Shown: piece by piece, positions 23,797-37,500 of the stretch | Layout of the letters: each line of letters opens with the position of its first letter | How positions within the stretch are numbered: the first letter of the stretch is position 1 | Assembly: GCF_963678975.1 (NCBI RefSeq) | Contig: NC_089281.1 | Location: 25,400,765-25,464,764 of the forward strand | Source: Dysidea avara | Lineage: Eukaryota; Porifera; Demospongiae; Dictyoceratida; Dysideidae | DNA: 64,000 nucleotides | Direction of reading: 5' to 3' | Notes under the pieces: model-generated | The model's database searches: none | What the model was told of the DNA's origin: nothing | The model's input: the letters and a program-made list of their open reading frames with translations, nothing else | Program-made: the position numbers and the translations under genes

Positions 23797-25997
23797 GAAG
23801 TAATCAACCTTATGTGAATTTCTCCCAGAGAAACTTCACAGAGTTTTACTCAAAGAGTGTACGACAAGGAATGATTGTGACACTACTGGAGTTTGTGTTG
23901 GACACTGCATCAGTGAGTGATTGGACAGTGTCTTGTCTGTAACATGTGTATTGTGTGTAGTGATAGGTTCCATGTTTAGTGATGTAATTGATGTAATTGC
24001 TACTGTTGATGGTGTTTCTTTGAGCATTAATAACCTTTAATTGTTGTTTACATTGCTCCAGTCTACCCAGCTGTATAATGAGACCTGGTAGCCTAGTGTC
24101 AACTAGGGAAGCAAATGCATAGCAATGGTTATGTGGTTATGAAACTTTGAGCTCCTTGAACTCTATCATGACACATTCCTCTTGTGTGGGCTACCCCAGG
24201 ACAATTTGCCTGCACACACTGTAGTACCCATGTTATTATTAATGGGGACAGTCTCTACCGGTCTCTCTTGCTTTGTTTGTGTGTAGTGCGCATCTGCGTG
24301 TAGTAGTACTAGTAGTTCTGAAATGATTATTCAGATATTTTGGTTGGTCCGATTCATTAACACGCTATTCAAATATTCACTAGCACTGTAGTAAGTTGTG
24401 ATCAGATGAATAAAGCCAACCTTGAAGCTTGAGATTGTGAACAAAGTGACATATTCATACTGAAAATTTCCGTTTTAGAAGAGACAGAAATAGCTCTTGC
24501 ACTTACCTTACTGCACAACAAAGATTTCAGTACTTGAAGAATAATCGATCATTTTGTTCACAACTATTTGAATAGTAAAAAATTTCTGTTCATTTCAGCA
24601 CAAGTGTGCGTGCGTGTGTATGTGTGTGTGTGTGTTGTAGCTTTTTCAAGCAGACAAATGTCAGGACAATTTCTAATACATGTGCAATGCCAACCAACTA
24701 AGATAAGAATGTTGCCAGCAATTATTTTCTAGTATCGAAATAGATTTTTAGTGAGGAAATAGCAGGTATGGTTGCTATGGAAATGCAAACTTTTTCAATT
24801 TGGCACACTATATGTGTATTCATAGCATCTAATGGGAGAGAGTATTCATTTCAAAGAAGCCCTGTGAGTTTTGACAGAAGCCTGTTAAGCCCTTTGACAC
24901 CTTTCATGGTAAGGCTTCTTTGAAACGAGTGTGTACAATACCAATGGAGCTATTAGCAAAATACCATTCAGTCCTTATAGGTACCATAGACAGTTCTGTG
25001 TTAGTGTGCTTTTTTGGTAGACGTTTTTGTTGAGTTTCAAAAAGTGATTCTGTGTAATACATCCTACACAGAGTTACACAGAGGCGTCATATGATGGAAA
25101 CGCTCCCCACCCCCCTCCCTCTCTGGCGCTGATCCTCTCCAAGTTGTCGCATGATCTCTCCAGCTCAGCAATCAATCAACTGGTAGGTGTGTCAGGATCA
25201 CATGATCTCAACTATCACCATTTACTAGGTTGGCATCACTGATGAAAGATTTCCCCTCACTGAGCTTGATCATCCAATAAAAACAGAGACTAGTGATCTA
25301 CCGATCTACTGAGCAAAGCCAGGAGAACTGCACAAGTTAGCCAAACTATTTATGTCTGCAATTGTTACATGCATGTAGCACTTTAGGCTGGTGTAAGGAA
25401 ATAAAAAAATATGTGAACGTCAGAAAATATCTCCATTTTGTTTCCGCCCAACTTGATCACAACTGCCTAATGCATATATGTCCTGTCATCACATGTGCCT
25501 GTGATCTCTCTTCTTCAGGTACTGCTCAATCACTATGTGAAGGTACAAGGACTGGTAGTGGCCCAAGTGAGTTTGAGATAGTTTACTACTAAACTGTAAG
25601 ATCACATGATGTATTGTGAACAGATGATTCGTAAAAGTGTGGAGACACATGATTGGCTCAATTCATTAGAACCAAGAAATGTCCGAGCTATCATGAAACA
25701 TGTTGTGGAAGAAGTTACGATGATTGACAAACAAGTTGGCCTACTGTATGTGGAGGGACAAAGAAAGAGACAATATCAGGTGGGTGTGGCTGATAGGCTG
25801 CACAGATTAGTTGGGGAGTGGTCAGCTCTTGTATAGAGACTGCTTGTGTAGTATTGTGTAAATGGGAATATGTTGTGTTAAAATTGTTTATCTGTTACAT
25901 TTTCAGAGGGAAGTAGACACACTTATTCTCATACACAAAGAAATTATGGTGTAGCTACCAGGTGTGTTGTGTGTGTGTGTTTGTTTGTGTGTGTGTT

Positions 25998-26033
<36 letters not shown>

Positions 26034-29000
26034 TTCGTGCATGCATGTTAAGTGCATGCATGCAATTTGGCTTGATCACAGGTTATGTACTTTTATGGCT
26101 CTCTGTAACAAATTTGTGATGAAAACTTTGATAAAGTGCAAATGAAAAGATTTTCAAGTAGTACTGCAAATGACTCTGGCATTAGCCAAATTTCAATATC
26201 ATGTGTAATTCCATCCATGAGTTATTAAAAGTTGTCTTTGCTCATTCCACCCCAAGTTGTCATGTTGTTTTTTTTTGTTTTTTTTTCCCTTATGTAGAGA
26301 TTAAAGTATCTGTATTGTACACTTAAGAATACTCATATACAGGGGCGTAGGAAGCATGGGTGCCATAGGTGCTTTGGCACACATAAATATTTCCAGTGGC
26401 ATAACTAACGGGTTCAGCACACTGTACTATATATTACTGAAAAGTTTGAGATTCTCTAATAGAGCAGTCAATGACTCTAATAAAGCAGTCACACTCGAGA
26501 CTTTTTTTCTTGGTCTTCATCTTTACCACTGGGCACCATGAAATATCTTCCTACGCCCCTGATATAGTAGAACTTCAGTTAACTAAACTGACCAAAACCA
26601 AATTGACTGCTCTATTAGAATAGTGAGTGTTTTATTAGAGTAGTTGAATACTGTATGCAAAAATGTTTAATACGTTGTTATTAATCCTTAAACCACATGA
26701 ACTTTTGAGGAACGTGATTGGTTAAAATATGAGTAATGCAGAGTGGGAGCATGCATGCATTACAATATTTGTGGGTACCTTACTGTCTGGGTTATTAATT
26801 GAGGCACCACAGGCAACCAAACATTGCCAGTATTTGTTAGCAGTGGCGTAGCTAGCCCTGAAGGATTGGTTGGGCACAGCTAGATTTTAGGTGAAGACCA
26901 AAAAAAAAAAGAAAAGAAAAATGTCAACATCTTATTGCTAGGGGCATCTGGGGGCAAGGAAATTGTTTTAAGTCAAACCCTATAAAGTTGAATTTTAGAA
27001 CAATTTAAGCAGTTGATCATTTATTATCATGCTAATAATGCTTGACTCTTGTATTAGGGTGACTGCTCTATTAGGGTATTTCGATCGCGCTTGAATAGTT
27101 TCTTCAAATTGAGTTGGTAGGGCACTAAAGCTGATTGGTTGGGCCTGTGCCCTAGCAGTCCCCACCACAAACAGTCGCCTCTGTTTGTTAGCACTTTGAA
27201 CTTAAATAGCAAGAAATTAAAATGTTAAAAGTTCCCTGTGTGGTTTCCTCCAAGCTAAATGGCTACACTTTGTTATATCAGTATCAGTGTTAAGACTCGG
27301 TATATTGGATTGTATCGGATTGGTTTAAAATTTCTCTATCGGTGCACCTCTTAACTCTTTTAGTATATGAAAAAAAGTTGTTTCATATGTCCCATTGTAC
27401 AGGGTAGTGCTCTGCCTATAGCTATAATACACACTTATATATTATCAATTAATTTGAATTTTAAGGTGATTTTGCACACTGGCAACTTCATTATGGACTT
27501 TTCAGTTATACGGTGGTCCCCAACAATTTGCATAACTGAGGTTTCACTACACTGTGTATCAACTACTATTAATATAACACCAGTAGCAATATGGCATCAC
27601 TGGCTGTGCCTTGCCCTTGTCCTACAGCAAGTGTATTAACCCTTAAACCTGCAGCCGTTTTGCAAAATGTAAGCACTGAAAATGCATAATCCAGAAAACT
27701 GGATTTTACACAAGCCTTAATATAGAACAAGAACTGTTAAAGCTGTCTAAAAACTACAAATGCCATGTTGCTCACCGTTGAATCTTGGTTTAAATAGGTC
27801 TATCCTTCGTCACATCCTTTCATCCCAGAACTTCACTTTGTGCCTTTAAAGTACAAAAGAACTATCTCTTCATCTTCTTTCTTCGCATATCGATACACCA
27901 AAGGCCATAACTCGGCCATGCTGCATCGTAGAAACATTTTCTTGGTGTCATCTTGGTCGTCACATGATGGCGATTCCGTTGATATACAGCAATCACGTGA
28001 TTGACAAAATGGCCAGCAAGAACACTAACGATACAGATGTGAAACGAAACAAACTGATTCAATGCTTTGTAGTGCATGAGTTCCTTGTTGTTTGTTAAAA
28101 GTTTGTATACTATTACAAAGGGTAGGCCTTCCCAAGTAAGAAAATCTCTATTTCTAAGAGATTGGATAAACGCTTCTCAAGATATGCCTGTTTAAAACAG
28201 TGTATGTAAAATGGCAAAAATATTGTGCGTTTTTGTTCGTGTTTTATCAAATCCAGTTTTCTGGATTGTGTGGGTTTAAGGGTTAATGTAGGAGATTGTT
28301 GTTAGGGTAATATATGAAAGAGTGATTTTATGGCTGAGTAATACTTTTGAAGTAGTTTATCGGAATAGCCAAACACAACATGATTAAATTTTAAAACATT
28401 ACCACAACAACATGCTTGCCTTCCACTTAATGTTTTGTGTATTCTTAAATGCATATTTATGAACAGAACTAGTGTAAGGGGCCATAAGTCATGCACTTTT
28501 TGCATTGCTACTCATATTGTCATCGTACATCATTCACACTTGTCTCACATGATTATTGCCTCCACTACTATGAGGTGTTATTACAATCTGTGGGTCATGC
28601 AGTAATACATTAAGATTAAGTCATATGGAGTGATTTCTCAGAACATTAGTTCAAGCTGTTGTGCTACCCAGATGAGTGGTTGTAACAGGTATGTGCTAAT
28701 AATGGCACTTACTTGGCATAATAGAGCACACATCAAGTTGCACAGTTTTCTTGGCCTGCTTTTTAGTCTGTAATTTTTCATCACAAGATAGCATCTTTGA
28801 TGTGTTTTACCACCCATCAAATGGGGTCTGAAGGCATTAACCAACAGCTGTAACTCTGATGTATTTTTATGGCACAAAAGTAAAGTGGGTATTGTGGGAG
28901 TTAATGTGGTGCATTCCCAAATCCACAAAAGTTTATATCTAGCAGACATCAAAATATATCACAGTTCATATTGTTCATGGTTTACTGTCTATAGGCATTA

Positions 29001-29322
29001 TTGGAATGTGTTCGTATGAGAACATTTGGCAAATTTGGACTACAACAAATGCAGGTAGATGTGCACTACCTACAGACCTACCTGTGGAGATTTGTATCAG
29101 ATGAGAGGTAGTTAGTTGTTAACAGTGTTCACTATTGATCACCTCACAACATCCTACAGAGTGGTAAGGATGTTACTGGATGAAGTGGTGTCCAGTACTA
29201 TACAAAGATGTGTTGATCCAGTACTGATGGAACCAAAGGTGATAACAAGCTTGACTATATTGTAGTTTATGTACTTGTTGTTTTGTTTTCAGGTGATTGA
29301 GGTTATCTGTGAGAGAAACTGA
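23797..29322 (+). CDS. VPS51: VPS51, C-terminal exons (frame broken in one exon)
   Basis: VPS51 is a subunit of the GARP and EARP tethering complexes for endosome-to-Golgi retrograde and recycling transport. Exons read: 23797-23912 ([19 protein letters not shown]), 25072-25182 ([15 protein letters not shown]), 25229-25335, 25519-25566 ([13 protein letters not shown]), 25624-25779 ([20 protein letters not shown] then [12 protein letters not shown]), 28995-29107 ([18 protein letters not shown]), 29160-29238 and 29293-29322 (VIEVICERN, stop). Each aligns in order with the human C-terminal region. Phases fit except 25229-25335, where an 8-bp tandem duplication shifts the frame. I could not find the exon expected between 25779 and 28995, nor the N-terminal half. 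AATAAA follows at about 29387. Either a damaged copy or a real gene with a sequence error. Confidence 0.8.
25966..26044. repeat. TG/TTTG microsatellite
   Basis: Repeated tgtgtg with tttgtttg interruptions, followed by gcatgcatg steps. It sits in the VPS51 intron after the exon ending at 25779. A similar gtgcgtgcgtgcatgcatg tract lies in the paralogous piece near 34482. Confidence 0.8.
26341..26563. mobile_element. MITE with CAGGGGCGTAGGA termini
   Basis: Ends read CAGGGGCGTAGGAAG and CTTCCTACGCCCCTG, with ATATA on both sides. It belongs to an abundant family here; related termini are seen at 39859-40676, at 33403-33737, and in single-ended form at 26846, 35028 and 58303. It lies in the VPS51 intron. 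Confidence 0.65.
27640..28282. mobile_element. piggyBac-like MITE flanked by TTAA
   Basis: 643 bp with ends CCCTTAAACC and GGTTTAAGGG and TTAA outside each (27636-27639 and 28283-28286). Sub-terminal inverted blocks read aatccagaaaactggatt and aatccagttttctggatt. No transposase ORF. It lies in the long intron of VPS51 from which an expected exon is missing. Confidence 0.7.
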
Positions 29323-29399
29323 TTGATCACCTCTAAAATTACTGCATACAGAACTTCATGTTGAGCTCTCTATAGCTGTAAAACAATAAATGATATGTC

Positions 29400-32280
29400 C
29401 AATTGATATAGCCAAGCTAGCCTATCAAAGTGTGGGGCATGCTTGCTAATGATAGTTTGTACTTGATTTTATGTAGTCTAATTTTCTTCATGCAATAGCA
29501 CTGCATGGGAAGATGAATAGAAAAAGTTCAGACAGTGCTTTACTATTATTGTAGTATGTTTGGGTTGAGCTGATACAAAAAAACAGGTAAATACCCATTT
29601 GATGATTAGTGATGACAGAACAAACATAATACTCTCTTGATTTCAGCTAGAGTGTACCTACCTGTATACCCCAAAACTGACTGTGTTTTTCCTTAAAGTA
29701 CAAGTACTTTATGCAGACTTGTGCAAAAATTTTTACTCCACTAGTATATTACAGTACATTATAAAGTTATGAAAGGTGAGAATATGTTAAATAATGGAGC
29801 AGGTATAAATTTAACATATTAGTCTACAGAATGTGTAAACATTAGCTAGCTATTATTCAAATCTTAGATTAATATCAGGAACCTACAGATAATGCAGCCT
29901 ATAGATACAAAAAGGAACTCATTCGGCAACTAATGAAAAAATCTGTTAGACCAGCAGGCACTAGCATGCATTGTCAGTGGCATCGTTAGTTATTCTGGTT
30001 GCAATACAGTCACTACAATGTGATTCTGATAGAAAACCCAGAGATGTCTAGTACTTTCTCACTTAGAAGTATATTAGAAAAAATATGTATATTTGAGCTC
30101 ATGCATTATATGTCTGGTGTGAAGAGCAAATCGGCTCCATTACAAAAGTGTATATCAGACTGTGCACTTTGTGGATTCTCTAGAAGAAAAACTTTGGCAT
30201 TACAGACAGATTTTTAATATTTTTGCAGGTAAGGAAGTACTACAAATTTCAAGGTCTTGTGTAGCTAATTTCTTCCATGAATAATGATCAGAATAATTAT
30301 GTATTTTCAGGTATCAGCTCAACATGACAGTATTGAAGACTCCCTAACTTCTGATATCACAGTAGTACTGTGCAGTAGGGATGACAAAGCATTGTAACAG
30401 CCAAAAAAAATCCACTAAGCACCAGTGCTAGCCTTACAAACTAAATACAGGGCACTCTGGATTCTCTGAAAAGGGAATTGGGTACATAACTCATCCTGTA
30501 GCCCTGTCTACTGAACACAATAGTTAGTGAGTCAGTCAGTCAGTCATGACTTCCATGGTTTTACAAAAACATAATTCTTAGCAAAGTGCTGTGATCTTTT
30601 GGATACTTCAAGTGACTCTATATTTAATTGGATTTTAGTGAGCCACCACTTGGCATTGAATCATAAAATGTAGTGATTGCTCTATTAGATAGTTTTGCTG
30701 TAATTTGAAAGTATCTCTTCAGTGTACCTGGTCCTTAAACAGTAACTAACTACCAAAAGCCCATGAAATCCTTGCAAATGTTGAATCTATTCATATCGTT
30801 TTCGAGGAAGCATTATGTTAGTGTCTATAACTTTATTAGCACATAATACTATAATATAACCCACAATAAAAATAATAGTTATGATCATGATGACTTAACT
30901 GCAGAAATCAAGAAATCATGGATCTAATTTTAGTGGTGCTAATGGACATTGTCAACCTTTTCTTTTGTATGGTAGCAGACACTTGCAAATTTTAGAGGTG
31001 CTATAGCTACCATACAAAATGTCTATGATTGTAGTTATTTGTTGTGGGAAGGCTGATATGTTTTCTTCCATTTAGCTACAGCTTGACAGTGCATATATAT
31101 ATGATACATTGGACTTAAGAGAGTGTTAATTGTCAAAATTGTTTTATGCAAAGTTCCATCCTTACAGTCTACACACATAAAGATTAGTGAATGCATGTGC
31201 ATGTATATATAGACATTGTACCATAAGGAGACCTGACCTGGTAAGACAATGATGCATATATAATACAGACCTGTGTAGCTACATCTGTAATATCTGAATT
31301 ATATCATACTTATTCTGCTTGTGAACATGCATTAGTGAATGTATTAAGCATTCAGTTCTGTGGAGTTTTCAAAGACATCGATTGCATAGCTGGAGCAATC
31401 AATATCATGCTTCAGGTACCTAGAATATTTCAACCATGTATCTTTGATTGAGTTGACAGATTAATTAGAGTAGTTTTAAGTTGACTCTTCAACAAGATAA
31501 TTTTTCTGTATCAAAATTCCTTATCTCAGGGTTCAAAGCAGTTCTGCCCAAGGTTGCCACCTTTCTCCTGTCCATGATTTCTGGTAAGGTTTTAGTGGTA
31601 AAACTGCCTCCCTTATAAATTATAAACTCATTTTGAGATTCATTGTAGTGAGTTGTGTGGCCAAGAAAGTACAAAGGCAATCTGATTATAAAAACATTCT
31701 GGGAGTTTTTACAATGTATAAATCAGGTACATTGACTACATTCACCATATTAATTGAATGAATACTATATGGTATATATGGGAAGCACCTTTGAATAGGC
31801 TTTGTCATTTGGTGACACTCTGTCTTGACAAGTGAGATAAATTACAGTATGCTAGTACTGTATAGCTAATAGGGATTGTGGATACTGATTCATGCACCTT
31901 CCCATGAAATATGTTTACCAGAAACCATGCAGCCTCACAATGCCTTCATGGCACCTTGGATGTAATAATAATAGTGGTGCTTAGGGTATATACGGCTGAA
32001 TCATCCTTTATTCTTACCATGTGTTGGATTATATTGGAAGGAATTTCAGGGTAAGCATATAGGCAATGAAAGGATGGAAAGAGCAAGCTAAGGGGACCAT
32101 TTATATAATTTCTTTACAGCTACAAACTTGATGTTTGCTGGGCTGCAATATTTCGAATTCCATTTGAATTTACTACAATTGTTAGCAATTCTATGTACGT
32201 ACAGCACTGTACCCCAGGTCCCTTGCTACTAGTAGAGATTCTGCATTGCAAGCTTGAGAGTAATCAATGGAGCAGAAATG
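29400..32280. other. intergenic stretch, nothing identified
   Basis: Low-complexity AT-rich sequence with no ORF above about 70 codons that I can support. A short gtcagtcagtcagtcat tandem lies at 30530-30546. No element with clear termini was found. Confidence 0.4.
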
Positions 32281-32284
32281 ATAC

Positions 32285-32560
32285 TAAAAACAGTCAAATT
32301 CATTTTCATTTCATTTTTATTAGTTAGCAAAGCCCCTATAGGGTAAAACACTAATACAAAATTATTAAATTAGTTAATACACATTTAAAATCTGCAAGGG
32401 ATAGAGGTTATCAATGTTATTGATTTGAAGGTTATTCCATTCAGGTATCGTTCTGGGGAAGGAGAATCTGTGGTATTACCAGAGGTTTGAACATCGTGTA
32501 GTGTATTGGAAGAGGTGAGAAGACTAAAGCGCCTGTAGCTGGGAGTATATCAATGTTGTT
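32285..32560 (-). mobile_element. LINE 3'-end fragment
   Basis: On the minus strand bases 32470-32400 read FSFPRTIPEWNNLQINN, the C-terminal signature of CR1/L2-like non-LTR reverse transcriptases (FPRTIxxWN). The reading continues through a stop to an A-rich end in minus orientation. Only the tail of the element remains. Confidence 0.6.
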
Positions 32561-32639
32561 TGTCAACAAAAACAACTACTGCATACCACTATACAATATA
32601 AAAATCAAACTATATCACATCACATTAATTTTTTGCTGT

Positions 32640-32935
32640 TCCACCCCTGGATATGGTCTCTACTCTGATGGCTCCGTATGTGAATTGTGAGGCCCAAAGT
32701 TGATGTAAATTCTCTCTGGTAGATCTCACATTCATACGTGTCTTCTTTTTTCAGAGTGAACCCTTATGTGGGTTGAGAGGCCTGCAAGATGTAAACTTTC
32801 TCTGTACCTTCTTGTTTAGAGTGAACCTTCATGTGGGCTGAAAGGCCTAAATAAGATGTACGCTGACCAGAAGAGATTGAAAACTCTCTCTGACATGCTT
32901 CACAAGTGTATATAGGTTTTATTAGAGATGTGGTG
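32640..32935 (-). pseudogene. degenerate C2H2 zinc-finger fragment
   Basis: Minus-strand reading gives YTCEACQREF then LGLSAHMKVHSK, and further on YECEIYQREF then LGLTIHIRSH. These are recognisable C2H2 fingers with a lost Cys, an internal stop and an expanded spacer. It is probably related to the zinc-finger ORF at 38927-39556, whose first finger reads YSCEVCHRDF. No intact ORF. Confidence 0.6.
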
Positions 32936-33402
32936 CATGAGGTTAGATGGCAATACCATCTGGACTAGTCACTAGAGTCCATGATATGTGACTGGGACTG
33001 TGAAAATGGGGGGTGTGGACATGTTAATTAAATTTGCTTACTTTTTAAACTTGTGCGTATGCTGTTGTGTTATGACCATGCAATTTTCTACTCCTATTAA
33101 ACAGCTAAATGGCATCGTATTACAAGTTACAGAAAGCAGATATTTCATTCCAGTAATGAATTATATGATGGGATGTAGTTGGTGTGTTCACACATACCAT
33201 ATATTTTATAAAAAGTTGAATCATAATAATCATGTGCCTAACAGTGAGAGAAACATTTTTGGGCATACCTACATGTATCTGCTATACAGTAGAGTAGATA
33301 CTGTCAAGCATTTAATTGAACCCATTTGGCTTATCACAGCTATAGATTAAAGTATCATATTCACCACTCAGTACTGGAATGTTGTCACAGATCACCCAAA
33401 TG

Positions 33403-33737
33403 CAGGGGTGGATCTAGGGGAGGGGCTATGGGGGGTGAAGCCCCTCCCCCTTCACTTTAGACTTTACCTGATCAATATGCTGAAGATTATAATGAATTTT
33501 TGTCTTACATAACATTGTTATAATGATGGCTAATAGTACAAATAAAAGGTAGTATACAAAATATTTTATAGGAAAATTATTTTGTATGATGGAAATGTCT
33601 CCAAATTGACATCCATTTTAAAATTTCCTAGGGGGGATTCCCCCAAACATCCTTAGTTTCAGCATGCTCACATGGGAGATTAGTACCTTGAGTTATTCCC
33701 CCACACTCCTTTTGTAAATCCTAAATCTGCCCCTGCA
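33403..33737. mobile_element. MITE with CAGGGG termini
   Basis: Ends caggggtggatcta and aatctgcccctg are inverted repeats, and CAAATG flanks both sides. The interior holds gaagcccctccccc and ggggggattccccc tracts. It is of the same general class as the element at 26341-26563. Confidence 0.55.
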
Positions 33738-34134
33738 AATGTACAGTAACCCCACCCTTAAAAATGTGTAAAGCCAGTTCAGTAGTCCATTCCAGTGATT
33801 ACTGGTGAAAACTTGCATGAATCAGCATGATTTCATAATAATGACCAAATTTAGGTGGTGAAATATAGTAATGTGGGAAGGAGATCCGAAACATAAAATT
33901 AGCAAAAAGTGGCCTTGTGATAATCTTGACATTGATATAATCATATGCATTGCAAACATATAACTACACAAAGCAATGTTGGTTGAAAAGATGGTGCATA
34001 CTTACTCTCTCTGGTCAACCACAATCTATCCAATTGTCACATATGATACTGCATGAATAGTGTGTATAGCACTGCATGGTGTACTAATTAGTTGCATTAG
34101 ACAGACACAATGTGTTATATGTTTGTGATGGAAA

Positions 34135-34510
34135 CCAGTCAAGAACTACATGAAGAAGATACTTCTAGTGTGTCATGAAAGGAAATGAAACAAATTGGAG
34201 TGCTCTATGTAAAGGGAACTAAGAAAAAAAGCATTATCAAGTAGTGAGTGGGGGCTAAGAGGAGCCAAGTGGGTAAACTGAGTGGGTGGGGCTGTTTGGA
34301 CTACACAGTCACAGATTAGGTGGGAAAAGCTATTTTGGATCAGCTAACATATTGTAGAATTGTGTATGTAAGCATGCATGTACTGTGTGGTATATAATTT
34401 TGGTTATCTGCTGAGATTATTATTTTCACTGACATACAAATAAAATTACAGTGTAGTTTCCAGGTTCACGCATGTGTGTATGGGCGTGCGTGCGTGCATG
34501 CATGTGTATA
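34135..34510 (+). pseudogene. decayed duplicate of a VPS51 exon and its downstream intron
   Basis: Bases 34135-34235 align with the VPS51 exon ending at 25779: atgaaa.aaacaaattggagt.ct.tatgta.agggaac.aagaa matches its gtttgcctactgtatgtgga block. The next 270 bp match the following intron (gggtggggctg, cacagattag, gtgtag.t.ccaggt, gtgcatgcatg). Frame is lost through indels. It lies 8.4 kb downstream of the source exon. Confidence 0.55.
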
Positions 34511-37500
34511 GTGATGGTACATTTGTGATGCGGTAGCCAAAGTATTTTTCATATCTTGTACCTTTGGGATATGGCATCAGTTTCACATGCATCATGCAAA
34601 AACTTTTAATTGAAGTTGGAAGTTCTGTGGGTTTAATTTCTCAAAGAACAAAATCACACCTAAGATAGGTTGAATAGATTTCAACCCTGGAACCTTGTTT
34701 GAGTTTATTGTTGAATTAGAGCTTTTTATGGTGGATACACAATCTAATGAATATTTTTACACTGTGCACTATAAGTAAATCATCAGTGACTGGCAGTGTT
34801 ACATTACTTGTTGCACTTTAGATGCTACAACAATAAAGTGTATGTTCTATTAGAATAATTAAGTTATTGTCTTCTAGTCTTGAAATATGAAAACATAATG
34901 CTGCTATCAGCATGTTTTTCAGATTTTGTATCATTTTACTTGTGACCTTGATCATTGGTATGATGCTATATAGCAGACATCATTGTGCATGACTGATAGA
35001 TGTCTCATGTCATCAATAGGCATTGCAGGGGCGTAACCAAGGTTTCCAACAGAACACAAAGTAACAAGCAGTACTGCAATGGGGGATGGGTGCACAGCCT
35101 GTGCCCAGTCACTAAGGGATCTTGAATATTTTAATTAATGGTCCAAAACTTAACAGATTGCTATATCCATGTGATGGTCATTTGTATAACCCCTAACTGG
35201 GAATATACAGCCACCTCAAGTTTTGTGTATCATGATACCGGCCATAGTTAATGTATCATAATATACTTTATAGCAGAGTCAATTATTACTGCCTGACATA
35301 GGCCATTTGTCAGGCAAATATCATGCATGGCCGACCATATTGGAACCTGCCTGACAAAATGTCAGATCAAAATAGAAGGAAGTTGTAGAGTTATAATAGT
35401 GAATCATTGTCAATAATAGCAAACACAACTTGACAACAATGATTGTATTATTATTTTAGGTTGAGTCACTCTATTCTGTCAATGTATTGTAAGGATTTCC
35501 CTATTATGACGAATTGTGTAAAACAGTAGCATATCAATGTCAGATAATGTTTTAGGTTGCCTGACATTTTCACTGGGATTTGAAAAAAATTATAATTGTC
35601 TCTGCTTTATAGGTATTGATACTACACATATATGACTAACACATAGCTAATATGCATATAAAATTTGGTCTTTTCATAATTTAGTACGTGTGCATTCAAA
35701 CTTTATTTCAGTATCCTACACAGCAAGTTTAATAATTGATTCAAATATCAATTGAAATTGTGACCCAACATCATCAACAATTTGATTATATAGCATAATC
35801 AATACCTGCGATACCAATACTTGGAGTAGGTTCATTACCACTTGGTATAATACTGGGTATAGTATCGATAGAATTGCACAGCTGTAACTAGCACAAGCAG
35901 TAGGAGCTTATACTCAGTTTTGCATCACTCACATTTACAATGCTACAGTGCCTAGAAGTATATACAAGTTTACACTATAATTATGGATAGGTGGTATTTT
36001 TATCAGTGGCACAGGGCTGGAGCCCTGGAATTGGAACTCAATCTGTCAGCAGAATGTGCCCCTTGTGGTGAGAGTCACTGAAAAGTCCTGACAGCCTGGC
36101 TAAATTGACAGCCTGGCTATGCAAGTCATGAAATTAAAAAGCAACAATCAGGCAAACCATTAAAGTGTTAGCCAATGAATCACAGCACTAAAAAGATTTT
36201 TTGCCACATGAGCAAGTCTTCCTCAGTGCTGGCAGTTGAAAATATGCTGCCTTCTGTATAGTATTGCCCCCACACAAAAGAAAAAAGACATATAGAATAG
36301 CTATTTTCAACTGTACAGTAGTAAACATGTCATGATTCCTTGCAAGCAAGAAGACCAAACTGCTAAACTATAAGCTTGCCTCTTAAATTCAATGCTATGT
36401 GTTCGCCTAGTTTTTTTTAAGCCCATGCATGGTAACAGAAACTATGCATTTAATATCCCTCACATCTATTATAGGTTGATGGGGCAAGCCTATATAGTAT
36501 AGGTATGCACAGATAAGAATAGGTACTGGTATCCACCACTCATCCCTTGCTGAATGCATCGAAAATAAAATTAAATTAAAAACAAGATAGCTAGCTGGTG
36601 TAAGGTGTCATAATGATAAAGGTATCCACATGAGGGAGTGTGTAGCAGTGGCTCCAGCCTACATCACTAAAGTGGCTAACCACAATACATTAATATTTTA
36701 TGCAGTGTTATAATGCATATATATTTGGAAGTGATGTTAAAAGAGAGGCTATCATAGATGGTAGGACAGACTTTTAGCTATGTCTGGTTAAGTTCTTTAG
36801 ATGAAAAAGTGAACCATTTTGTTTAATTTCAGTGCGGATACAGGATTACATCAGAGTGTGCCTTCATGCAAAGCTAAGCAGTGGTGAATTAAAGGTTTCC
36901 ACAGAAACCCCAGGCAACACAAGTTAACAATGTGCAGTGTATTCTGTGAATGCTATCTCACCAGAGACTAGAGCATGAAACATATAATGAAGACTGCAGA
37001 AAAAAATCCTATTTGTGATTAGCCTATTGTTAATTGTATTTGTTGATCATATGTAACAGGCCTTAGGTCTTCTGGTGATAATAAAATACTAATAGCTAAT
37101 TATTTTAATTGAATTTTGAGTGGTGTGCCTAAATTAGCTGTCAGTTCTCCACAAAATAGACATATACATGAAGCCTTACACAATGATGAATTGGCTAATT
37201 GAGTAGTTTACACTAGATTATAACCTCTCAGCACCATGTAACTGTTGTATCACAGCCAAGTATACTGCTAAGTCACCCCATAAAAATAGACAGATTAGTA
37301 GAATTGATAGGCTAGTACTGATCAACAAGTTACCACGTACAAACATGTGTACAGGTGCTGTTACCTGTGTAGCTATATAATTTTACACTAAAACAGTTAC
37401 CAAATGCAGTCTCAGAGCATCTATATTTCAAAATTGGGTCATGCCCCTAGACCCTTGTAGCTGTGCTTTGCATGCATGGTGATTCACACACTCAGTACAT

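Noticed and set aside
32988-33350. 120-codon plus-strand ORF
   Set aside because: Composition is like the surrounding AT-rich DNA, there is no domain or recognisable homology, and no splice-supported partner exon.
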